64,000 nt of DNA from contig CALNXQ010000005.1 of assembly GCA_942490535.1 (NCBI GenBank), forward strand, positions 1,116,001-1,180,000, given 5' to 3'. Under the pieces are notes generated by a model. That model ran no database searches. It was not told the origin of the DNA and saw only the letters and a list, made by a program, of their open reading frames with translations. Position numbers and translations under genes: made by a program. Positions 26,844 through 34,857 of the stretch are shown here, piece by piece. The stretch comes from JAEINY01 sp942490535. Lineage in GTDB: Bacteria; Bacteroidota; Bacteroidia; Bacteroidales; Marinilabiliaceae. How positions within the stretch are numbered: position 1 is the stretch's first letter; each line of letters begins with the position of its first letter.

Positions 26844-27410
26844 ATGAAAAAAATAATGATGTGGCTCCTGGTATTACCCTTGTTTGCGGCCTGTTCCAAT
26901 GATGATCCCGACTCTGCTGATCCTATGCAAATAGACTTGATTACCGGCCTTGTTTTATACAATGAAACGGGTATTCCCATTATGGAGTTTGGAAATCCAA
27001 ATGAAAAATTGAAGCAGTCCTCACCTGCTGAGGACAGATCTATTTATTCACCCTTTGTGGCAGTAGTCTATCCAAATCCGGCACGGCAAATAATTCATTT
27101 ACAGAGTCAGGAATCCATTGCTGCCATCTGGCTTGTGAAAGGAAAGAAGTCGATATCGTTTAAAAATGAAGACTTTGAGGAATTAGTAACCGGTTATGCT
27201 TATCCTGAATCTGAGCTGGATCAGATAAGCATCTACCATGCTGCCATTTCAGGAACGACCATTACATTGGATTTATCCGCCCATGAAAAAGGTTTCTATC
27301 GTTTGTTTATCAAAACAGAGCTAGCAAATCAATATTGGACTAATATCTACGTTGATCCTGCCTTTACTGATTTTGACACGTTTATTCAGGAGCAGGGACA
27401 TAAATGGTAG
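26844..27410 (+). CDS. Small lipoprotein with internal T9SS-sorting-domain-like segment
   Basis: A 188-residue protein starting at ATG 26844, directly before the signal peptide MKKIMMWLL; an earlier in-frame ATG at 26751 would add 31 residues ahead of it. Lipobox FAAC is followed by SNDDPDSAD, an acidic surface-export-like signal. Near residue 75 the sequence VVYPNPARQIIHLQS looks like the start of a T9SS type A C-terminal domain, and GFYRLFIKTE like its later strand. But about 25 further residues follow, where a true sorting domain would end. No family was recognised for the rest. Confidence 0.65.
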   Translation: MKKIMMWLLVLPLFAACSNDDPDSADPMQIDLITGLVLYNETGIPIMEFGNPNEKLKQSSPAEDRSIYSPFVAVVYPNPARQIIHLQSQESIAAIWLVKGKKSISFKNEDFEELVTGYAYPESELDQISIYHAAISGTTITLDLSAHEKGFYRLFIKTELANQYWTNIYVDPAFTDFDTFIQEQGHKW

Positions 27411-27491
27411 ATGGCCAATGAAACTCTTTCATTGCAGGGGTGTGCAAGGAAGGAGTTTCAATGACTTATTGTAGGGTTTTCTACCCCTCTC

Positions 27492-28610
27492 TCAAAACAA
27501 AATACAAACCGGGGATGGAGCTTTGGCTTCATTTACGAAGGTTAATAAACCGGTGGTTTCATCCCGCTTGAATGACACAATGTTTTGAGTGTGTTGGTTA
27601 GCCACTAACAAATATTTCTCATCTGGCGAAATGGAGAAGTTACGAGGTCCGTCTCCATGCGTGGAGACATGACCAATCGCTGTTAAAGCCCCATCCTCCG
27701 GATTGACTGCGAAAATGGCAATGCTGTTGTGGCCCCGATTGGAGGCATAAAGAAATCGGCCATCGGCTGAGATGTGAATATCGGCGCAGCTGTTGGGCTG
27801 GTCATAGCCTTGTGGAAGAGTGGTAATGGAATTCCCCATTTGGTAATGGCCCGCTGCATCTTTCTGGATCAGGGTGACGGTACAATCCAATTCATTGACT
27901 ACATACAACCATTTCTGAGTGGGATGAAAGGTTAGGTGTCTGGGTCCGGCGCCTTCCGCCATGGATAATTGAGGAGGATCAGCAGGCATCAATTTATTTT
28001 TTATCGGATCAAGGGTGGATAACCACAGGTCATTGGTCCCCAAATCTACAGCGATGACGTCATTGCAGGCCGGCACAAACCAGGCTGAGTGGGCATGCGG
28101 GCCTTGTTGACGCTCGGTAGTACCTTGTCCGGCATGTTGCTGTACATCCAACTCCTCTAATTGGCCGTCGCTTTGAGATAGCTTTAATAAGCCTACGTTG
28201 CCACCGGTATAATTGGAAGTTAATACATAACCGGCAGCATTGATGGTCACATGGCAAGGGTGTGCTCCGCCGGATGAACAGCGGCTAATTAATGTCAATG
28301 AATCCCCACCAATCTTCCACGATTCTACCGAACCCACGTTTTCATCGTTTTGTATTTCATTGACAGCAACAAGGTACTCGCCATCCTTACTTTTCGCCAG
28401 AAAAGAAGGATTTTCACTTTTGGCAACCAAGGCAACCTGACGAATTGTGCCGTCAGCCGAGAGTTCATATTTATAGATCCCCTCGCTCTCTCCTTCGGTA
28501 TAAGTTCCTAAATAAAATGGATTTGTCTTATCAGTAGTCATGACTTTTTTTGATTTGGGCTGGCAGGCTGTGAAGAGCACTAACAGGTACAAGGCATATT
28601 TGACCGGCAT
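27492..28610 (-). CDS. Lactonase-family seven-bladed propeller lipoprotein
   Basis: A 372-residue protein of the lactonase (6-phosphogluconolactonase, Pgl-like) beta-propeller family. The family phrases are NPSFLAKSKDGEYLVAVNE, SGGAHPCHVTIN, GPHAHSAWFVP, GAGPRHLTFHP, LYASNRGHNSIAIF, and GDGPRNFSISPDEKYLLVANQ. A signal sequence with lipobox LFTAC (Cys16) makes it an exported lipoprotein, which argues against a role in the cytoplasmic pentose phosphate pathway. The lactone it opens, if any, is unknown. It is a single gene, divergent from the small lipoprotein at 28808. Confidence 0.88.
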   Translation of the reverse strand: MPVKYALYLLVLFTACQPKSKKVMTTDKTNPFYLGTYTEGESEGIYKYELSADGTIRQVALVAKSENPSFLAKSKDGEYLVAVNEIQNDENVGSVESWKIGGDSLTLISRCSSGGAHPCHVTINAAGYVLTSNYTGGNVGLLKLSQSDGQLEELDVQQHAGQGTTERQQGPHAHSAWFVPACNDVIAVDLGTNDLWLSTLDPIKNKLMPADPPQLSMAEGAGPRHLTFHPTQKWLYVVNELDCTVTLIQKDAAGHYQMGNSITTLPQGYDQPNSCADIHISADGRFLYASNRGHNSIAIFAVNPEDGALTAIGHVSTHGDGPRNFSISPDEKYLLVANQHTQNIVSFKRDETTGLLTFVNEAKAPSPVCILF

Positions 28611-28807
28611 AATTTTGGTTTTTAATGGTGATTAAAGCTGGCAAGATAAAAAGATATCCACAAATGCAATCGTTTTTTTAGAGTTGTCCATGCAATTACG
28701 CATTGACTTCCTCAAGTATAAATGGTAATTTGAATATTCTGATTAAATAATTTCTGGATGAGATGAGTGAGCTGATATTTCTAATTTACAATTTAAAAGG
28801 TAACATT

Positions 28808-29314
28808 ATGAAGCAAACATGGAGATTTAATTGGATGGTAATGGGCTTGACACTTCTGCTGTTAATGCCTTTGGGTAGCTGTAGTAGTGATGACGATGAT
28901 GATGATGCCGGCTTTATCGGCACCTGGGAACGGATGGAATCCGGGGATCAGGATGTAGAGATGAAACAAGTCCTGGTTATTACAGCGACTACCTTTGAAG
29001 TGAAGATGCAGATGGAACTGTTGGCTCAATGGCTCGATTTCATGGTCATTAAAGGCACCTATACTGCAGAGGGTGATATCATGTCCATGACGGTGACGCA
29101 AGTTGGGTTGATCAAAGAAGATTTATCGGGCTTGCAGTATTTTTCTCCCTCGGATCCCGAGTGGGATGCCATTTTGGCTGGCGAGGTGGAAATGCCGGAG
29201 TCATTTGATGCCAAGTACAGCGTGTCAGGCGATAAATTAACTATTATTTTTGATGATAATGAGGATGGCATTTATGATCCGGTGGAGGAAGGTGTGGTCT
29301 TTACGCGGGCATAA
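28808..29314 (+). CDS. Lipocalin-like lipoprotein, intact paralog of the IS-split gene
   Basis: A 168-residue lipoprotein. The ATG at 28808 was chosen because it begins the signal peptide; an in-frame ATG at 28763 lies further upstream. Lipobox LGSC is followed by SSDDDDDDAG, an acidic run typical of surface lipoproteins in Bacteroidota. The mature part begins FIGTWERM, like lipocalin-type domains, and continues with alternating strands. It is clearly related to the gene at 30099: compare WLDFMVIKGTYTAEGD here with WLTYRLVEGNYTTNGD there, and both end in a DxNxDGxYD calcium-loop-like motif. The function is unknown. Confidence 0.78.
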   Translation: MKQTWRFNWMVMGLTLLLLMPLGSCSSDDDDDDAGFIGTWERMESGDQDVEMKQVLVITATTFEVKMQMELLAQWLDFMVIKGTYTAEGDIMSMTVTQVGLIKEDLSGLQYFSPSDPEWDAILAGEVEMPESFDAKYSVSGDKLTIIFDDNEDGIYDPVEEGVVFTRA

Positions 29315-29334
29315 AGCATTAAAATAGATGGTTT

Positions 29335-29370
29335 AAAAACCGGTTATCAAGTGTCGATAATCGGTTTTTT
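29335..29370 (+). terminator. Rho-independent terminator
   Basis: A 14-bp stem AAAAACCGGTTATC/GATAATCGGTTTTT (one G-U pair), 7-base loop, then a T-rich tail. It follows the small lipoprotein gene by 20 bases. Confidence 0.9.
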
Positions 29371-29471
29371 CATTTTTTCTGGTCGACATGTCTTGATACC
29401 ATGAGCAGATGGTAATGGATGCATGCAAGCCACTCTGCTTTACATCGCCTGGTGAAATCCTCAAATCCCTT

Positions 29472-29927
29472 TTATAGTAGATTCTTCAAACCCTCAATTG
29501 CATCATCCCTGATGACCCCAATACCATTTTTTAACAGGAGATCCGCAGTGAGACCATTGCCGGGTATCAACCGGCCCGCAAAGGTGCCATCGTACACCTG
29601 CCCCAATCCGCAGGAGGGACTGCGCGACTGCAACACCACTGTTTCTACCTCCAGAAGTTTCGCCAACGCCAATGATTTTTGAGCACCTTTCTCAAATGCC
29701 GCTGTTACATCCATCCCCTTATTGGTAATGATTCGGGTGGTGTCTCCTTCTTTTATCATCTCACAACACGGACGTGGCGTCTCCAGGCCTCCCAATACTT
29801 CGGGGCAGACCGGTATGGCCAGTCCTCTTTTTATCAACCGGATAATCGTTTCGTTTGCTGAATGCTTGCCATCGTAGCGACAATGGATGCCTGCCAAGCA
29901 AGCACTCACTAATATTAATTTGGCCAT
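29472..29927 (-). CDS. DUF523 protein
   Basis: A 151-residue cytoplasmic protein of the DUF523 family. Typical phrases are LVSACLAGIHCRYDGKHS at the N-terminus, PVCPEVLGGLETPRPCCE in the middle and LQSRSPSCGLGQVYDGTF later. Several cysteines in these motifs suggest metal or cluster binding, but the biochemical role of the family is not settled. The length is normal. The gene is alone, divergent from the IS-split lipoprotein gene. Confidence 0.9.
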   Translation of the reverse strand: MAKLILVSACLAGIHCRYDGKHSANETIIRLIKRGLAIPVCPEVLGGLETPRPCCEMIKEGDTTRIITNKGMDVTAAFEKGAQKSLALAKLLEVETVVLQSRSPSCGLGQVYDGTFAGRLIPGNGLTADLLLKNGIGVIRDDAIEGLKNLL

Positions 29928-30328
29928 GGGTCCTGTTTTGTAGGCAAAGATAGTGAAGTTGGTTTTCGATATTCGGGAGGGTGCATATTTGTTTGACTTG
30001 GCTTTTATATGGCCCTAACTTTACCATACAAGAATGGAAGCTTCATGGAATGGATACAGAATTAAGCGAGTTGCTGTTAAACTAAACGATCATGTGTTAT
30101 GAAAGAAAAATGGAGTATGAAATGGCTGGTACTGGTTTTGACAGTGTGCCTGTTGGCGTTGATGGGAAGTTGTAGCAGTGATGATAATGGAGAGGCTACA
30201 CCTGATCTGACCGGTATATGGACGCTTATTGACGATGGTATGAGGCAGACTTTTGTCGTGACAGAGAATACCATTAAAGTCACCATCGAAATTGGCGTAT
30301 TTGATGACTGGCTTACCTACAGGCTGGT

Positions 30329-30339
30329 AGAAGGGAACT
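30329..30339 (+). repeat. Target-site duplication, left copy
   Basis: AGAAGGGAACT, directly before the left inverted repeat of the insertion sequence. The same 11 bases follow the right end at 32084-32094. Confidence 0.93.
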
Positions 30340-30376
30340 GGGGTGTTGATTATTTTGACAGATTTTAAAATATTAT

Positions 30377-30798
30377 TCATGCGACTTTTAGGTTTTCTTT
30401 CCGTTTAAAAGCCTTACATCTTTTTGAAAAGTCAGATTCACCAATCGTTTTCTTTGACCAATTATGGATATCCATAAATGTATTGCTCTCCATAGCTTTA
30501 TTGATGCAAGAGTGGTCAATCTGCAGTGTCGCTGCTGATATTATCAATATTGATTGGGTAATGCCCATTAAAGCACTTTCCGAGCAGTAATATTTGTATT
30601 TTCCAAACAAGCTTTCTATAATGTCGGATACCCCAAGGTAAGCTTCTTTATATTTTGCATTTTTAGGGATGTTGTCAGACAATCTCATCATAAGTGTATC
30701 GCTAAAATCTAATCCCTTCTTGTTGAGATTGATTATCGAGATATCTTTTTTTATACCACCAATTGTTTTCTGGACAATCCCTCTGTTATGATTTTTTT
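30377..30798 (-). CDS. Transposase, C-terminal part in the -1 frame
   Basis: About 140 codons, open from the T7 run at 30792-30798 to the stop at 30377. It reads HNRGIVQKTIGGIKK, then SDIIESLFGKYKYY and a final helical, lysine-rich end. The IIESLFGKYK phrase probably carries the third acidic residue (Glu) of the DDE site, because the two earlier candidates (VDYTI and SDHGAD) are in the upstream frame. It has no good start of its own in the right place, so it is likely a continuation of the upstream part, reached by slippage or lost by a one-base change. Confidence 0.7.
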
Positions 30799-32016
30799 CT
30801 TTATTGTTTTAATCACTGTCAGATACTGTTTATAGTCGATTATATCATCGCTATACTCTTGTATCCAATTGAATTTCTCCTCAAACATTTCTTTTGCCTC
30901 TTGAACGAGTTCCTCATCAATGTAATTACTCAAATTGGCATTTGGAGATTGTAATCGTTTTTCAACAATGGATTCAGCTATAAGAAGAAAGTTTCCTCGC
31001 TCTTGATATTGAAGTATTTTTTCAAACCATCCAATCATTTGTTCTGCATTCATATATCTTGCTTTGGCCCTTTGGCTTGGAGGACTAAGAAATGAGAGTA
31101 GTGTTTGTTTGGTTTGATGTTTACAACGGGATAGTCGCTTTAAAAAACTATCCCATTTAGTGTCAGTGGACAATATCGACTTCAAGCAGCATGCGGACAG
31201 ATGGCTGACATCGTAAATGTAAGTGATTTTTTTATGCAGAGCGCAGAACTCTTCAATTCCTTTCTTAACATCGGCTCCGTGATCTGAAATTATTTCTTTG
31301 GGAATACCTGTTAGTTTTACTGTCTCAACCAAAGCATTATAAGTAACCTCCCATGTTGCCCTTGGAGTCACTGTTAGATTCAGCAAGGCAACATCTTTCA
31401 TCTTAAGATTGAAACCATTTTTTCGTAAATCTTTTAATGATACTCCTAATATTGCCAAACATTTATTTTTCCCTGTAGTTATGGTATAATCCACTATATA
31501 AACCCAATCATTACGCTTTTCTTTCGGCTCATGCAACGTGTAATACCCTAAACGCAACACCCATTGTCGAATAGTAGAATAGTGAGGTGCAGGTGCATTA
31601 TAAAAGTTAGCAAGTATTGAACAAATTTTTGCACAGCTTCGATACGACGTATTGCCATCAAGAAATAGCTGAGCACAAAAATTGATAAAATCGCTGCAGT
31701 AACTAAAATGCTTGGGGCTATTACATGTTCCCTTATTAAAAAGAATAGTATGAGTAGGTTTGTCAGAGTAACCCTGCATTTCTCCGGCAAAAGCTACTTC
31801 TTTTTGTTTTTTTAATTCAAGCTCCAGCTTTTTAGCTTTCTCCTTCCAGAAATTTCTACTTTTAATTAGATCCCGGATTTTAATCTTTAATTGCTTTATT
31901 ACAGCCTGTTTTTCTCTGTGCTTTTGCTTCCAAGAATCACGGCTTGACTTGAAGAATTTTAATTCCTGTAAACGTATTTCGCTCAAAATATTGCAGTAAT
32001 GATTATCTGCCTTCAA
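30751..32016 (-). CDS. Transposase, N-terminal part (DDE-type, frame-broken)
   Basis: A 421-residue frame. Residues 10-70 are a basic coiled coil (KQKHREKQAVIKQL), and 100-150 may be a DNA-binding domain. The catalytic core shows an RNase H-like pattern with YIVDYTITTGKNKC (first Asp) and IISDHGADVKKGIEEF (second Asp). The last 15 residues before the stop follow an A7 run in the coding strand and do not look like a natural end. Reading one base back after that run continues the protein for another 140 codons. The full protein would be about 545 residues. The family resembles unclassified bacterial DDE transposases; I cannot name it. Confidence 0.75.
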   Translation of the reverse strand: MKADNHYCNILSEIRLQELKFFKSSRDSWKQKHREKQAVIKQLKIKIRDLIKSRNFWKEKAKKLELELKKQKEVAFAGEMQGYSDKPTHTILFNKGTCNSPKHFSYCSDFINFCAQLFLDGNTSYRSCAKICSILANFYNAPAPHYSTIRQWVLRLGYYTLHEPKEKRNDWVYIVDYTITTGKNKCLAILGVSLKDLRKNGFNLKMKDVALLNLTVTPRATWEVTYNALVETVKLTGIPKEIISDHGADVKKGIEEFCALHKKITYIYDVSHLSACCLKSILSTDTKWDSFLKRLSRCKHQTKQTLLSFLSPPSQRAKARYMNAEQMIGWFEKILQYQERGNFLLIAESIVEKRLQSPNANLSNYIDEELVQEAKEMFEEKFNWIQEYSDDIIDYKQYLTVIKTIKKKIITEGLSRKQLVV

Positions 32017-32083
32017 AGATAATATAAAAACTCAAAACTAGGATGAATTATTAGTAAGGATAAAGTTAAATAATCAACACCCC

Positions 32084-32094
32084 AGAAGGGAACT
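32084..32094 (+). repeat. Target-site duplication, right copy
   Basis: AGAAGGGAACT directly after the right inverted repeat; it equals the left copy at 30329-30339. Confidence 0.93.
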
Positions 32095-32926
32095 ACACCA
32101 CCAATGGTGATGACTTGCAGATTACGATTACCCGAATTGGTGTGCCCAATGAGGCATTAACCGGAAGTACCTATTACACGAAAAATGATCCGGAGTGGTT
32201 GGCCCAATTGATGAGTATAGAACAGACTGATGAAGTGATTGATTTGCTATTCTCCGTTGCCGGCGACAAGCTTACCTTAAAGGACGATCCGCAGGATGAT
32301 AGACCCGAAGTGTATACCAAAAGTCAGGAAGGAGTCACTCCGGTGTATAAAGCCGATTGGGGGCAAACGTTTACGGATAGTGAAGGGGAGAAACGCATGA
32401 ACCTGACAGTGGGGGCAACAAATTTTATGATGTCCATGCAGTTTAATGCACAATTGGGATGGATTACCGTGATAACCGGCGAAGGATTGATAGATGTGAA
32501 TGATGAAGAAACGCTGGTTACCGTGCAGCTTACCCGTGTGGGTGTGCTTAATGATCAAACCAATGAAATAGACTATTACGAACCAGCTGATCCGGGATGG
32601 GATGATGCCTTGACCAATGGGATCCGCATGCCGGAAGTATTTACACTCAAATGGTCTGTTTCCGGGGATGAACTTACAGCAATCATCGATATGAATGGTG
32701 ATGGAGTGTATGATGAAGAAGGCGAAGTGTACACAAAAGTGCTTTAAAGAAAATAGATCGGAACCCTGAGCGCCGGATGAAGTAAATTCATTCGGCTTTT
32801 CTTTATTGCGGTATGAGTTCATTCTTTTATGCGCGCTCTTCTTACTTGTATATTGGCTATTTGATGCGGCAATTCGTAAATTGATATCATTGAGGTTTGA
32901 AGTATTGATCAATAAAAACAGAAAAG

Positions 32927-34411
32927 ATGAAGAGGACACTATTTTTTATTGTATTGCTGATGCTGGGCGCGATAGTGGCAGCACAGAACATAAAAGAAGA
33001 GAAAGTGGAAACGAGTTTTCTGGAGTATCCCCGAATCCCCGTGAAGGGTATGGATTTTAACACCATGAACATTGAATTCGCCCATGCTACCTTTGAAATC
33101 GATGAATTAAAAGTGTTGAAAGGGACTAACCTTTGTAAACCCAAAGGCGGAAGTCTTAAAGACGTACAAGCCATTGAAAACTATTACTACCAGGTGCGGT
33201 ATCAGCTACCGGCCGGTCTCATTCGAATAGCCGATCCCGCCGGGAAAGTACTCTATACGTCTTATACCAACGAAGCCGACCCTACCTGGGACGAGTTTGG
33301 AAAGCAGGAGTGTTATTTCATGGAATCGATACTGAAAAGTGTTTGGGAGAAACAAAAGGATGAATACGAAACCAATTTGCAGGCGCAGGTGAGTCAGGAT
33401 CTGTATGCACGCGCCCAAAGCTTTGTTAATAAAGCCGTCTCCTTTGCCTATACCCCTGAAACCATCGAAGTGTATTATGTGAAGGCCGATAAGACGCATG
33501 ATTACAGTGCCATTGAACAAGCCATGAACGAGGCCGTAAAAGCTTATGCTTTGTTAAAGAATAACTATGAGGATGCCAATGGCCGGGCCGGACTGGAAAA
33601 AGCACTGGCAACCTGGGAGAAGGAATTGGCCCAGGCGGATGTGGAAAATAAAAAAGCAAAGATTAACAAGAAGGTGGCCACACATCTGCACGAAAATGCA
33701 GCTCTGGCCAATGCCTACCTCCAAAAATACGAGGAGGCTTTGAACCACATTAAGGTGGCACTGGACCTCAATGCCAACTTTACCACCAACAAAACGGTCT
33801 ATCGCGAAGCCCTTCAACAGCGATTTTACGACCAGCGTAAATATTATGACATGAACCGTGACGTGGCTGTTGTGATAAAGGAAGAACAGCCTCAAGTGGT
33901 GAATCGGGGCACGGCAGCCTATGGCGAGTTGAAAGCCGACTACCAAGCCAAGGAAATGGAGGAGATGAAGGGGCAAATGATGGCCGTTAAAAAAGCGCAT
34001 GAAGAAGGCGTTGCTGCCGGTTCCATCAATCCTTACCAGGAAAAGATCACGCATACCACAACTCAGGGCTACATGCTCATATTACCCTCCGTTTCCACCA
34101 TGGCTTATTCATTGGAGGATATGAAAGCGGGCATGCAGAAGCTCGATGAATTCCCGGCTGAAGTGTGTGAGCTCACGCAACTTAACCAACTCATCCTGAA
34201 AAATAGTAACATCAAAACCATTCCACCTGAGATAAAAAACCTGGTGAACCTCAAGCGTCTCGATCTGAGCAAAAATCAGCTCACCGCTTTGCCCGATGAA
34301 CTGGGACAGCTGAAAGAACTCAACACTTTGCTATTAAAAGGAAATGCCATCCCTCAAAGCGAAATTGATAAAATTCAAAAGGCATTGCCCAAGTGCAAGA
34401 TCAAACTCTAG
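32927..34411 (+). CDS. Exported protein with helical repeats and a C-terminal leucine-rich repeat
   Basis: A 494-residue protein with a signal peptide (1-20, ending VAAQ). Residues 30-140 are beta-rich. Residues 150-340 are helical, with a TPR-like unit (ANAYLQKYEEALNHIKVALDLN, seen as ANAYLQKYEEALNHI). The end (413-480) holds about three leucine-rich repeats of the LxxLxxLxLxxNxIxxIPxE type, such as NLKRLDLSKNQLTALP. Such repeats bind other proteins. It is not linked to an obvious partner. It lies after the IS-split lipoprotein gene, with 179 bases between, and ends with its own terminator. Confidence 0.8.
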   Translation: MKRTLFFIVLLMLGAIVAAQNIKEEKVETSFLEYPRIPVKGMDFNTMNIEFAHATFEIDELKVLKGTNLCKPKGGSLKDVQAIENYYYQVRYQLPAGLIRIADPAGKVLYTSYTNEADPTWDEFGKQECYFMESILKSVWEKQKDEYETNLQAQVSQDLYARAQSFVNKAVSFAYTPETIEVYYVKADKTHDYSAIEQAMNEAVKAYALLKNNYEDANGRAGLEKALATWEKELAQADVENKKAKINKKVATHLHENAALANAYLQKYEEALNHIKVALDLNANFTTNKTVYREALQQRFYDQRKYYDMNRDVAVVIKEEQPQVVNRGTAAYGELKADYQAKEMEEMKGQMMAVKKAHEEGVAAGSINPYQEKITHTTTQGYMLILPSVSTMAYSLEDMKAGMQKLDEFPAEVCELTQLNQLILKNSNIKTIPPEIKNLVNLKRLDLSKNQLTALPDELGQLKELNTLLLKGNAIPQSEIDKIQKALPKCKIKL

Positions 34412-34857
34412 TTAATGATTTACCATTATTGGAAGGGTGTCATCCAGCAGGGTGGCGCCTTTTTTAGTTAATAGTAGTGAGATGATTGAAGAGATTACTT
34501 AAGAAGTAGCCGGGCACAATCCGCCCTAAATTCTTTTTAGCTGACTGCACCAACGTTGCACGTAATGCATCTGAAGCTACAATTATAGCATCCTTATGAC
34601 GCGTCGATAACTTTTTTACTTGTACCGTTTCGTATAGTGTTATATGAATTTCATCAAAACAATAGAGAATAGTATTATTACGTTAATCTAATTTTTATCT
34701 TTGCACCGGTAGCAATGTACCATAGTGGTCAAGAACAATAAATTGTTTTGGAACACTAAATCTACTAACAAGTAATAAACCAGAGATGTTGCTTTATTTT
34801 TGATGTGATTCATCCGTTGATGTGAGCCGTCTGGTTGTAAAAATAAAAATATATTTA
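34412..34857. other. Intergenic region upstream of the lipoprotein operon
   Basis: 446 bases. The first part is the terminator of the LRR gene. A TATCTTTG box at 34696-34703 fits the -7 consensus, with no TTG at the right distance before it, about 155 bases ahead of the next start. A GTG in frame at 34822 was rejected as a start. No gene was recognised. Confidence 0.5.
34433..34465 (+). terminator. Rho-independent terminator
   Basis: Ten-pair stem GGTGTCATCC/GGGTGGCGCC (three G-U pairs) around an AGCA loop, then six Ts. It follows the LRR protein gene by 21 bases. Confidence 0.78.

Larger units (their letters stand above)
30340..32083 (-). mobile_element. Insertion sequence, 1744 bp, 16-bp perfect terminal inverted repeats
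   Basis: The left end GGGGTGTTGATTATTT (30340-30355) and the right end AAATAATCAACACCCC (32068-32083) are exact reverse complements. The element is flanked by an 11-bp direct repeat. It carries one transposase gene on the minus strand, split into two frames. It is more AT-rich than its surroundings. The family was not identified with certainty; a duplication of about 11 bp is longer than that made by most IS families and is like that reported for IS4-type elements, but the transposase does not look like a typical IS4 protein. Confidence 0.93.
30099..32747 (+). pseudogene. Lipoprotein gene split by an insertion sequence
   Basis: The two halves are 30099-30339 and 32095-32747 (plus one copy of the 11-bp target duplication). 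Joining them gives one continuous frame of 297 residues: the codons read LVEGN then YTTNGDD with no break. The signal peptide and lipobox MGSC are in the first half, and the lipocalin-like domain and a second tandem copy of it are in the second. The second copy begins near VYKADWGQTF and ends in MNGDGVYDEEG. The first copy matches the 168-residue paralog at 28808. With the insertion in place the first half runs into element DNA and stops at 30368, so the gene is broken. No other inactivating change was seen, so the event is recent. Confidence 0.92.

Noticed and set aside
27420..27495. Possible terminator between the small lipoprotein and lactonase genes
   Set aside because: The GAAACTC/GAGTTTC arms have no T-run and the second hairpin is weak, so the call is not supported.
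34822..34857. GTG start giving 12 extra residues for the first lipoprotein of the operon
   Set aside because: It would put charged and polar residues before an otherwise normal signal peptide that begins at ATG 34858.
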